Positions 1-6,120 of a stretch of DNA of 7,440 nucleotides are shown here, piece after piece. Source of the DNA: an uncultured Collinsella sp. (lineage in GTDB: Bacteria > Actinomycetota > Coriobacteriia > Coriobacteriales > Coriobacteriaceae); the NCBI GenBank assembly GCA_900544115.1, contig UQTW01000044.1:1-7440 (forward strand), read 5' to 3'. The notes under the pieces are model-generated. The model ran no database searches. It saw only the letters and a program-made list of their open reading frames with translations, and was not told where the DNA came from. Each line of letters opens with the position of its first letter. Positions within the stretch are counted from its first letter, which is position 1. Made by a program: the position numbers and the translations under genes.

Positions 1-16
1 TCCGCACATGTGCGGA
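1..16. repeat. 16-bp perfect palindrome at window edge
   Basis: The first 16 bases, TCCGCACATGTGCGGA, equal their own reverse complement. The palindrome may extend leftwards beyond the window. It is about 75 bp upstream of the candidate rho -35 box. It could be a dimeric repressor site or the base of a terminator for an upstream gene, but no T-run follows it on the + strand. The element CGGATGAA at its right edge (13-20) recurs at 34-41. The palindrome is seen directly; no function can be assigned. Confidence 0.45.
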
Positions 17-91
17 TGAATGTGGGAAGTGTTCGGATGAAGTTGCCAATCAAGGTTGACTAGTCGTTTAAGAACGCCCCTAATGACTAAG

Positions 92-119
92 TTGCAGGTG
101 GCGGCGGTTGTGTTACACT
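92..119 (+). promoter_or_regulatory. Candidate promoter of rho (extended -10)
   Basis: TTGCAG (92-97) and TACACT (114-119) are separated by 16 bp. TG at 111-112 gives an extended -10 (TGnTACACT), which would compensate for the weak -35. Transcription would start near 126, leaving a leader of about 137 nt. A weaker alternative is TTGACT at 56-61 with TAATGA at 81-86, where the 19-bp spacing is poor. This is motif matching only. Confidence 0.45.
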
Positions 120-195
120 AACGCTGCGTAGTTGACGCAATCATCTCGATACAGATCAATGATGTCCGTCGTTTTGAACGGAACTAGACTGTTTA

Positions 196-237
196 GCCGC
201 CCTGAAGGTTTATGCAGGGAGCATGTGATCACAGGGC
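196..237 (+). promoter_or_regulatory. rho leader: mutually exclusive hairpins
   Basis: GCCCTG at 199-204 can pair with CAGGGC at 232-237 (6 bp), or its CCCTG (200-204) with CAGGG at 215-219 (5 bp), so only one hairpin can form at a time. The longer loop contains a perfect 10-bp palindrome, TGTGATCACA (224-233). Smaller potential hairpins lie upstream (TGCGT 125-129 with ACGCA 135-139; TCCGT 165-169 with ACGGA 178-182). A nine-codon reading frame (ATG 212, stop 239-241) sits in the switching region behind a GAAGG. In E. coli, rho is autoregulated through its leader; whether this leader works similarly is inference. Confidence 0.35.
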
Positions 238-262
238 TTGAAAAGAAAGTTGAGCAAACACT

Positions 263-2809
263 GTGTCTGATCAACAGCAAGAAATCGAAATAACGACGAC
301 GCAAGCCGCTCCCGCTGCACCGGTTGCGTCGGACCAGGTCGCGGCGCCCGCGCAAGCCTCGGCTCCCGAGACGCCTAAGGCTGCTTCGACGCCTGCGCCT
401 GCAACTGGTGAGGAGGCTGCTCCGGCAAAGCCCAGGCTCGCGCGCCGCACGGCCAAGCCTGCCGCTGACGGCGAGGAGGTCACCAAGCCCAAGCGCCGTA
501 CCACGCGCACGACGCGCGCCAAGCGCACCGTTGCAGCTGACTCCTCGGTGCCGATTTCCGATGAGGTCGCGCAGGCACGTGCGTTGGCGCAGATTAGCGA
601 GGCTCAGGTGGTGCGCGCCCGCCGTCGTGCTGCCGAGCGCGAGGCCGCGGCTCTGACCGAGCTTGCAGCTCCGTCTGTGCCCGAGACGCCTGCCGCCATC
701 GAGACCCCTGCCGCCGACCTGCCGACCGAGAAGCCGGCACCGCGCACACGCCGCCGCACGGCTGCTAAGGCCGAGCAAGTTGCGGAACAGGTAGCCCCCG
801 AGCTCACTGAGGCTTCGGTCCGTTCCGCGGCAGGGGAGGGCGCATCGCCTGCTGAGCCCGCTGTGCCTGTCGAGGCCAGCGAAGTTCCCGTTGTCGATCC
901 GGCTTTGCGCCCGCACCGTCGCGGTCGCAAGCCCAAGGCCTTTGTCGAGGCAGAGAAGGCCGCAGCCGCAGCCGCCGCCGCTCGGGATGCTGCGGCGACC
1001 GCCGAGTCTGCAACCGCTGCCGATGCACCCGTCCAGGATGCTACGACTTCCGAGGCCGCTCCCGCCGATGCCGAGCCCGCCGATGTCCGTCCCGGTCGCA
1101 GCCGTCGTACTGCTGCTAAGCGCACGTCCAAGGCCAAGGCTGCCAAGAAGGGTGCGTCCGAGGATTCTGCCGAGACGACCGCCGATGCGTCGACTGATGT
1201 CGCCAAGGCCCAGGACGTCGAACAGCCTGCGTCCGAGAAGCCCAAGCGCGGTCGTAAGAAGTCCGTTAAGGCCAAGGCGTCCGAGCAGCAGGATGTCGAA
1301 GCGCAGGTTGATTCTGGCGCCGAGGCCAATGACGCCGCCGCGGCCAATGTTGGCACCGCCGCAACCGATGGTGCCGCCCCCGCTGAGGGCGAAGACGGCA
1401 CTCGTCCCAACCGTCGCCAGCACAAGCGCAACGACGAGCGCAACGAGCGTAAGGACGACCGCAACAACGACCGTCGCAACCGCCAGCGCGATCGCAAACA
1501 GCGCAACAAGGAGCGTAATGCCGCTCCCACCGAGCCCACGCTTTCGCGCGAGGAACTCGCGGCCATGAAGGTCGCTGAGCTGCGCGAGAAGGCTAAGGAG
1601 TTCGAGATCGAGACGACCGGCAAGAAGAAGGCCGAGCTCGTCGAGGAAATCTACGTCACCGCTGCGAAGGCCGAGGGCTTCCGCGACATCAAGGGCATTC
1701 TGCAGATTCGCCCGGACAGCTCCGGCATCATCCACGCCCATGGCTACATGAAGTCCAACGACGACGCCTTCGTGCCCGCCTACCTCATCCGCTCCGCGCG
1801 CCTGCGCACGGGCGACGTCATCGAGGGCTCGCTGCGTCCTTCGCGCGGCGGCGACAAGCGCGCCGGCCTCGCCAAAATCACGACCGTCAACGGTCTGGAC
1901 CCCGAGCAGATTCGCAACCGTCCCAAGTTCGGCGACCTCACCCCGGTCTATCCCAACGAGCCGCTGCGCATGGAGCACGGCAAGGACTCTATTACCGGCC
2001 GCGCCATCGACATCGTGTCACCGATCGGCAAGGGCCAGCGCGGCCTGATCGTGTCCCCGCCCAAGGCCGGCAAGACCACGATCCTCAAGAAGATCTGCCA
2101 GTCTATCTCGATTAACAACCCCGAGGTGCACCTCATCTGCCTGCTCGTCGACGAGCGCCCCGAAGAGGTCACCGATATGCAGCGTTCCATCAAGGGCGAG
2201 GTTGTGGCGTCGACCTTCGATATGCCTGCCGACAACCACACCCGCGTGGCAGAGCTCGTCATCGAGCGCGCCAAGCGCATCGTAGAGCTGGGTGGCGACG
2301 TCGTGGTGGTGCTCGACTCCATCACGCGCCTCGCCCGCGCCTACAACTTGGCGGCGCCCGCCTCGGGCCGCATCCTTTCGGGCGGCGTCGATTCGGCGGC
2401 CCTATATCCGCCCAAGCGCTTCCTGGGTGCAGCCCGCAATATCGAGAACGGTGGCTCGCTTACCATCCTGGCCTCTGCCCTCATCGACACCGGTTCCAAG
2501 ATGGACGAAGTCATCTTTGAGGAGTTCAAGGGCACCGGCAACATGGAGCTTAAGCTCGACCGCGACCTGGCCGACCGCCGCATCTTCCCGGCTATCGACC
2601 CCGTTGCCTCCGGTACGCGTAACGAGGACCTGTTGGTCGACGAGCAGATGCGTCCGTTTGTCTTTGGTCTGCGTCGCATTCTTGCCGGCATGAACAACAC
2701 CGAGCGCGCAGCCGCATCGTTTATCAAGGGTCTTAAGGGCACCAACACCAACCAGGAGTTCCTGGTGCGTTCGGCCAAAAAACACAGCGACTACGAGCAG
2801 ACGTTCTAG
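263..2809 (+). CDS. rho: Transcription termination factor Rho with ~420-residue disordered N-terminal extension
   Basis: Rho is a ring-shaped hexameric RNA helicase/translocase that binds nascent RNA and ends transcription using ATP. The product is 848 residues against 419 in E. coli. Residues 1-426 are low-complexity Ala/Pro/Glu sequence with basic patches near 56-65, 75-89, 157-169, 216-225, 276-297, 326-338 and 381-419; the last is Arg/Asn/Asp-rich. The Rho_N SAP-like helical domain spans about 427-472 and the cold-shock-like RNA-binding domain about 476-550. The RecA-type ATPase follows, with Walker A PPKAGKT (599-605), Walker B VVVVLD ending at D685, DSITRLARAYN, Q-loop LSGGVDSAALYPPKR (705-719) and R-loop FKGTGN (755-760). 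The RNP1 segment is S486-S-G-I-I-H491 where E. coli has GFGFLR. The start is GTG 263: an in-frame stop at 239-241 blocks extension, though the ribosome site (AAAGAAAG) is weak. The family call is certain; the role of the extension is unknown. Confidence 0.98.
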   Translation: MSDQQQEIEITTTQAAPAAPVASDQVAAPAQASAPETPKAASTPAPATGEEAAPAKPRLARRTAKPAADGEEVTKPKRRTTRTTRAKRTVAADSSVPISDEVAQARALAQISEAQVVRARRRAAEREAAALTELAAPSVPETPAAIETPAADLPTEKPAPRTRRRTAAKAEQVAEQVAPELTEASVRSAAGEGASPAEPAVPVEASEVPVVDPALRPHRRGRKPKAFVEAEKAAAAAAAARDAAATAESATAADAPVQDATTSEAAPADAEPADVRPGRSRRTAAKRTSKAKAAKKGASEDSAETTADASTDVAKAQDVEQPASEKPKRGRKKSVKAKASEQQDVEAQVDSGAEANDAAAANVGTAATDGAAPAEGEDGTRPNRRQHKRNDERNERKDDRNNDRRNRQRDRKQRNKERNAAPTEPTLSREELAAMKVAELREKAKEFEIETTGKKKAELVEEIYVTAAKAEGFRDIKGILQIRPDSSGIIHAHGYMKSNDDAFVPAYLIRSARLRTGDVIEGSLRPSRGGDKRAGLAKITTVNGLDPEQIRNRPKFGDLTPVYPNEPLRMEHGKDSITGRAIDIVSPIGKGQRGLIVSPPKAGKTTILKKICQSISINNPEVHLICLLVDERPEEVTDMQRSIKGEVVASTFDMPADNHTRVAELVIERAKRIVELGGDVVVVLDSITRLARAYNLAAPASGRILSGGVDSAALYPPKRFLGAARNIENGGSLTILASALIDTGSKMDEVIFEEFKGTGNMELKLDRDLADRRIFPAIDPVASGTRNEDLLVDEQMRPFVFGLRRILAGMNNTERAAASFIKGLKGTNTNQEFLVRSAKKHSDYEQTF

Positions 2810-2846
2810 GTTGTCATCCACGCGCAGCGATAGTCATCAATGCGAT

Positions 2847-2880
2847 AAAGGGTCGGGGCTTTGAGCCTCGGCCCTTTTCT
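2847..2880 (+). terminator. Intrinsic terminator after rho
   Basis: Arms at 2847-2860 (AAAGGGTCGGGGCT) and 2864-2877 (AGCCTCGGCCCTTT) form a 14-bp stem with two G-U wobbles and a three-base loop, followed by a short T-rich tail. It lies 37 bp after the rho stop codon, so rho is probably the last gene of its transcript. Confidence 0.88.
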
Positions 2881-2957
2881 ATAGCGCCGCTCCGCGCTTA
2901 TTTTTGACCGTAAGACCGACGAGCAGCAGGTTTCCCGTTTCAATCCGACATCGTCAC

Positions 2958-2986
2958 TTGCAATCGACAGGACGGTTTCGCATAAT
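2958..2986 (+). promoter_or_regulatory. Candidate sigma-A-type promoter for the two-helix protein / VanZ-like operon
   Basis: TTGCAA (2958-2963) and CATAAT (2981-2986) have the ideal 17-bp spacing, and the -10 differs from TATAAT at one base. It follows the rho terminator, and transcription would start near 2993, about 130 nt before the ATG at 3123. Two overlapping -10 registers are possible (TAATAA at 2983-2988). Confidence 0.6.
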
Positions 2987-3043
2987 AACTTTTAAGCTTC
3001 GCGACGGAAAACGCAGATGAAACGAACCATATACCGTTGCTTT

Positions 3044-3056
3044 GGGGCATAGCCCC
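3044..3056 (+). promoter_or_regulatory. GC hairpin in the leader of the two-helix protein gene
   Basis: GGGGC (3044-3048) and GCCCC (3052-3056) form a perfect 5-bp stem with loop ATA. The bases after it (GCTTCATCTTCTCT) are pyrimidine-rich but are not a T-run, so this is not a standard terminator. It could be a pausing or attenuating structure, or chance. It overlaps the stop codon of an 11-codon frame starting at 3017. Confidence 0.3.
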
Positions 3057-3122
3057 GCTTCATCTTCTCTCGCGCAGCCAACTGAATGATGCGATTTGGG
3101 TGCTGGAAGATGGGGAGAGCTC

Positions 3123-4523
3123 ATGGCTTCTTCTGATGCAACACAACGAGCAGTCCTTGCCGGACTTTCGTGCGGGATCGGCCTTGCCGCTCCCGTGGTT
3201 ATGTATGCCGCGACGCTGCCGTTTTCGTCGGTGAACGAGACGGTCGTGGCGGGTGCAGTTCCCTTCGCCGTGGGCGCGGTGGCGGGCGTGGGTATCTATG
3301 CCGCCTCGCTGGGTATCTCCGAGTATCGTGCGCAGCGTGAAGAGCGTCTGTTCCAGCCCGATGCCATGGGCGGTGCCGCCAATCTCAATCAGCATCAAAG
3401 CGAGTTCAAGACCGCCTCGATTCCAGCTCAGCAGCAGGATGCGATTCCGTACGCTGCGGCTTCTGCTTCTCAGGCTCAGTCGGAGCAGTCTACCTCGGCA
3501 TTCCTTTCCGGCCTGACTGGTGCGTTCCAGCGCCGTCATGCCGATGATGGTGTCCCTACCATCGCTCGAGCCGCAGATGCTATGGACGAGGCCGAGGCTT
3601 GGTCCATGATCGACAGCATGCTCGACGACGATTCGCCGGTGAGCTGCGACCCTGCACGCTCGCGCGACGTCTATCAAGTCGCCATCGACGAGCTCACCAA
3701 CGGCGGGCAGACCGGCTCCTTCAATCGCGATGATATCGCCGCCGCGGCACGCGCCGTGTCGGGCTCCCAGGCCGCCCCTGCGGGCAGCACGGCGGCTTTC
3801 GTGGCACTCGTTGCCAATGCGGCGGTCAATAACGCCTACAGCGCTACCTCGGCGGACGCGAACGCTTCTGCCGATAATTCGTACGTTGATGAAGCCATGA
3901 CCGCGGACGAGGAGGCTGTTGCCGCCCGCCGTGCCGCCGAAAGCTCGCTTTGGGGCGCTCCTGCCCAGCAGCAGGCGGCTGAGGCTGCGCCGTACAATGC
4001 AAACCTCGCCAGCATGCCTATCATCTCCGGTGCCGCGGGCATCGATCTCGATGACCTCGATGAGCCTGCAGCCATCACCGCATCGATTGATGCCCAAGAT
4101 CGCATCGACACCGGCGACCTTCCGGACGCCTCGCTCGAGGTTGATGTCCCCATGGCCGATTACTCGGGCCACGAGGGTATGTGGGCCGCCGCCACCGCGA
4201 TTCTGGATGAGATTGACGAGCCTGCTCCTGTTTCAGCCCCCGCTCCCGTCGCTGCCCCTCAGCCTGCTGCCCCCGCCTATGTCGGCCGTCACAGCGCTGT
4301 GTTCCCCGAGGATACTGCCCGTATCTCGCGTGAGAGCATCGAGCGGGCCGAGGCTATTGCCGCCGGCATTATGGAAAATCGTCGTCACGAGCGCGTCAAT
4401 CAGATCCTCGAGGAAGAGATCGAGCGTCTTCAGTCCTCTACCGCCAAGCGTACGGGCCGTGCTTATCTGAGCGTTATCGAGGGCGGTACCGCCAGCTTCG
4501 CGCCGCTCCGTGCGGAGGCATAA
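3123..4523 (+). CDS. Hypothetical protein with two N-terminal membrane helices and a long acidic Ala-rich tail
   Basis: I do not recognise this 466-residue protein. Residues about 11-32 and 41-65 are hydrophobic Ala/Gly/Val-rich helices joined by a short polar loop (PFSSVNET). The following basic stretch EYRAQREER suggests a hairpin with both ends in the cytoplasm. The remaining 400 residues look largely disordered and acidic, with a Glu/Asp-rich helix-like segment (about 144-182), a Pro/Ala linker (about 367-387), and a C-terminal charged, probable coiled-coil stretch (about 395-443) ending in GRAYLSVIEGG. No enzymatic motif is visible. I chose ATG 3123 because GGGGAGAG (3112-3119) sits at good ribosome-site spacing; an in-frame TTG at 3096 lacks one. 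The stop is 7 bp before the VanZ-like start, so co-transcription is likely. A membrane-anchored scaffold or envelope role is only a guess. Confidence 0.85.
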   Translation: MASSDATQRAVLAGLSCGIGLAAPVVMYAATLPFSSVNETVVAGAVPFAVGAVAGVGIYAASLGISEYRAQREERLFQPDAMGGAANLNQHQSEFKTASIPAQQQDAIPYAAASASQAQSEQSTSAFLSGLTGAFQRRHADDGVPTIARAADAMDEAEAWSMIDSMLDDDSPVSCDPARSRDVYQVAIDELTNGGQTGSFNRDDIAAAARAVSGSQAAPAGSTAAFVALVANAAVNNAYSATSADANASADNSYVDEAMTADEEAVAARRAAESSLWGAPAQQQAAEAAPYNANLASMPIISGAAGIDLDDLDEPAAITASIDAQDRIDTGDLPDASLEVDVPMADYSGHEGMWAAATAILDEIDEPAPVSAPAPVAAPQPAAPAYVGRHSAVFPEDTARISRESIERAEAIAAGIMENRRHERVNQILEEEIERLQSSTAKRTGRAYLSVIEGGTASFAPLRAEA

Positions 4524-4530
4524 CTTCTGC

Positions 4531-4980
4531 ATGGTTAAGATCAATCGAAAATGGGCGGTCGTAACCTGCCTGATGGCGCTCTTGATCTGGGGCAATTCGC
4601 TGGTTCCCGGCTCGGGGTCGGGCTCACTGAGCCTAACGGTCATGGAAGCTATCCGCGGTTTCCTGCACGGCGTGGGACTTCCATATGAATGGGTGACCAA
4701 CTTTGTTGTTCGTAAGTGCGCGCATTTTACCGAGTATTTGGTGCTCGGCATCCTGGCAACGCACGCCTTTGATTTTGAGGGCCGACGCACCTTTGACGTG
4801 CTGCTGCCCACGGCAGTGTTCCTGCTGCTGATTCCCTCGATCGACGAGACGATTCAGCTCTTTGTGCCGGGACGCGCCGGCATGATCACTGATGTGATGA
4901 TCGACTGCTGTGGAGCGGCAACGGGCGTTGTGCTCCGATATCTCTTACGGTCGCTGATGTGCGCCAAAAAGGCCGCCTAA
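4531..4980 (+). CDS. VanZ-family membrane protein
   Basis: This is a 149-residue integral membrane protein. Helices are predicted near 8-25, 62-82, 88-104 and 118-139. The VanZ-like signatures are present: VRKCAHFTEYLVLG (60-73), with K62, H65 and E68-Y69, and DETIQLFVPGRAGMITD (105-121), with E106, Q109, R115 and D121. VanZ itself gives low-level teicoplanin resistance in enterococci. Most chromosomal family members have no known biochemical function, and nothing here indicates a resistance cluster, so I infer no resistance. The start is ATG 4531, with GGAGG (4514-4518) inside the end of the preceding gene at a rather long 12-nt spacing. A GTG at 4510 would overlap that gene by 14 nt and lacks a ribosome site. 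Proximity suggests translational coupling to the preceding gene. The stop codon is embedded in the terminator stem. Confidence 0.9.
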   Translation: MVKINRKWAVVTCLMALLIWGNSLVPGSGSGSLSLTVMEAIRGFLHGVGLPYEWVTNFVVRKCAHFTEYLVLGILATHAFDFEGRRTFDVLLPTAVFLLLIPSIDETIQLFVPGRAGMITDVMIDCCGAATGVVLRYLLRSLMCAKKAA

Positions 4981-5013
4981 GGACGCATTGTTTGGTCCTA
5001 GGCGGCCTTTTTT
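4966..5013. terminator. Bidirectional intrinsic terminator between converging genes
   Basis: The arms GGCCGCCTAAGGAC (4971-4984) and GTCCTAGGCGGCC (4995-5007) pair over 13 bp with one bulged A and a 10-nt loop. The stem is flanked by A5 (4966-4970) and T6 (5008-5013), so it can work on both strands. On + it serves the VanZ-like operon, whose stop codon (4978-4980) lies inside the left arm. On - it is about 80 bp past the kinase stop. Confidence 0.9.
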
Positions 5014-5095
5014 ATTGGAGGGCTTATATGAGGTGTGGCGGCGTCGTTCCATAGGTCGGATTTGCCGGGTGCGCCACGCCCTGTGGGTGCGTCTG

Positions 5096-5983
5096 TTACT
5101 GAAGCGCCTGTGCGCCTAGGGCCAGGCAGCCCATGATGCCCTGCTTGCCCTCGAGGCTGTTGTTGACGATGTAGGTATCGATGTCGTTGACCTCGGGCGT
5201 GACGATATAGCCGTTGAGCATCTCGGCGCACTTCTTGCGCGCGAGCGGCACGATGGGGGTGTGGTCGGCCACGCCGCCGCCGATGACGATCTTCTGCGGC
5301 GCATAGCACAGGATGAAGGTCATGAGCGCCTGCGCCAGATAGCCGGCGAGCAGATCCATGGCCTCCGGGTCATCGGCCATGTCTCCGGCGCTCTTGCCAT
5401 CCCAGCGCCTTTTAACGCCGGGGCCGGCGATGAGGCCCTCGAGGCAGTTGTCGTGGAAGGGGCAGGCGCTGTGCTCGCCAATGGTGTCGCGCGGGTCGCG
5501 CGTGACCAGGATGTGACCGGCCTCGGGATGCATCATGCCGTGCACGAGCTTACCGCCCGAGAGCACGCCAGCGCCCACGCCGGTACCGATGGTCAGATAC
5601 ACCACGTCCGTGAGGCCCTGGGCGCAACCAAAGGTGACCTCGCCCAGGCAGGCGACGTTGACGTCGGTGTCGTAGCCGCAGGGAATATTGAGCTCGTTTT
5701 GGATGGTGCCCAGCAGGTCAAAGTAGCGCCATGCCGTTTTGGGCGTCTCCAGGATCTTGCCGTATTGGGGCGAGGCGGGGTTGACTGCGGTGGGGCCAAA
5801 GGCGCCGATGCCTAGCGCGGCGATGCCCTTGTTCGCAAACCATGCGTTGACGGCCTCGACGGTCTCCTGCGGGGTCGTGGTCGCGATCTGCTCGCACTCC
5901 AGGACCATACCGTCTGCATAGCCCGTGGCGCAGACCATCTTGGTGCCGCCGGCCTCGAGCGCTCCGATAAGCTGCTCTGCCAT
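5096..5983 (-). CDS. ROK-family sugar kinase, probable fructokinase
   Basis: This 295-residue cytoplasmic kinase probably phosphorylates a hexose, most likely fructose to fructose-6-phosphate, with ATP. Seen in the sequence: an N-terminal phosphate-binding loop GALEAGGTK (7-15); GYDTDVN (103-109), with D107 as the probable catalytic base; the glycine-rich TIGTGVGAGV (131-140); HPEAGH (152-157); and CPFHDNCLEG (174-183). H157, C174, H177 and C180 match the zinc site of ROK kinases in its fructokinase-type spacing (CPxHxxCLEG, as in the Bacillus fructokinase) rather than the CxCGxxGCxE of NagC/Mlc/glucokinase types. No DNA-binding domain precedes the kinase fold, so it is not a ROK repressor. 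The start is ATG 5983, preceded by AGAGAGGA at ideal spacing; the frame stays open upstream to 6085 but through promoter and terminator sequence. The length is typical. Fructose specificity is inferred; mannose or another hexose is possible. Confidence 0.92.
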   Translation of the reverse strand: MAEQLIGALEAGGTKMVCATGYADGMVLECEQIATTTPQETVEAVNAWFANKGIAALGIGAFGPTAVNPASPQYGKILETPKTAWRYFDLLGTIQNELNIPCGYDTDVNVACLGEVTFGCAQGLTDVVYLTIGTGVGAGVLSGGKLVHGMMHPEAGHILVTRDPRDTIGEHSACPFHDNCLEGLIAGPGVKRRWDGKSAGDMADDPEAMDLLAGYLAQALMTFILCYAPQKIVIGGGVADHTPIVPLARKKCAEMLNGYIVTPEVNDIDTYIVNNSLEGKQGIMGCLALGAQALQ

Positions 5984-6019
5984 AGTATTCCTCTCTGGGA
6001 CGAGTTGCTCCGTGACTAA

Positions 6020-6055
6020 AGTATAGCGCTCAATAAAATAAATGAGGTCGCTATA
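6020..6055 (-). promoter_or_regulatory. Kinase gene promoter -10 with overlapping inverted repeat (candidate operator)
   Basis: Reading the minus strand, TATACT (6025-6020) is a good -10 box about 37 bp before the kinase ATG; no good -35 is visible. An inverted repeat covers it: + strand TATAGCG (6022-6028) and CGCTATA (6049-6055), with inner arms CTCA (6029-6032) and TGAG (6043-6046), an AT-rich centre and a two-base offset. A repressor bound here would block polymerase, and the weak -35 could suggest activation. The repeat is seen directly; its operator role is inference. Confidence 0.45.
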
Positions 6056-6094
6056 AAAAGAAACCTCGTGGCCCAACGGGTTCACGAGGTTTCT
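6053..6094 (-). terminator. Intrinsic terminator after the aminotransferase gene
   Basis: On the minus strand, AGAAACCTCGTG (6094-6083) pairs perfectly with CACGAGGTTTCT (6070-6059), giving a 12-bp stem with a further CCC/GGG inside the loop. It is followed by TTTTTAT. It lies 26 bp beyond the aminotransferase stop and separates that gene from the kinase gene. There is no T-run on the + side, so it acts on minus-strand transcripts. Confidence 0.92.
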
Positions 6095-6120
6095 ATAGTG
6101 CCTTTAGTTACTGACCGTCC

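Larger units (their letters stand above)
2810..3122. other. 313-bp intergenic region between rho and the two-helix protein gene
   Basis: This gap holds the rho terminator, a candidate promoter (2958-2986) and a leader of about 130 nt with a GC hairpin. I see no convincing protein or RNA gene. An 11-codon frame (ATG 3017 to TAG 3050-3052) has only a weak upstream GGAAA and is not annotated as a gene. Bases 2881-2957 show nothing recognisable. Confidence 0.7.

Noticed and set aside
224..233. TGTGATCACA as a CRP-type site
   Set aside because: CRP half-sites are separated by six bases; here they abut. It is kept only as a palindrome within the rho leader.
113..1978. 621-codon open frame on the minus strand opposite rho
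   Set aside because: It lies antisense to the low-complexity Ala/Lys/Arg-rich part of rho, where GC-rich third positions remove stops. Its Leu/Gly/Arg-rich translation has no recognisable domain. The same applies to the 339-codon minus-strand frame at 604-1623.
3037..3234. 65-codon plus-strand frame overlapping the start of the two-helix protein
   Set aside because: It has no ribosome site and largely overlaps the better-supported gene in another frame.
3060..4172. 370-codon open frame on the minus strand opposite the two-helix protein gene
   Set aside because: The plus-strand frame has a good ribosome site, clear membrane helices and an operon partner. The antisense translation looks like composition-driven shadow sequence.
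4531..4980. Glycopeptide (teicoplanin) resistance gene
   Set aside because: There is only family-level similarity to VanZ and no vanA-type cluster genes nearby. Chromosomal VanZ-family members are widespread and usually unrelated to resistance.
5017..5054. GGAGGG followed by an eight-codon frame (ATG 5028 to TAG 5052-5054) just after the terminator
   Set aside because: The ribosome-site match is good, but the frame is tiny, lies after a strong terminator with no visible promoter, and has no recognisable product.
5984..6085. 34-residue N-terminal extension of the kinase to an ATG at 6085
   Set aside because: It would run through the upstream terminator and the promoter region. ATG 5983 has a near-perfect ribosome site and starts right at the family's usual N terminus.
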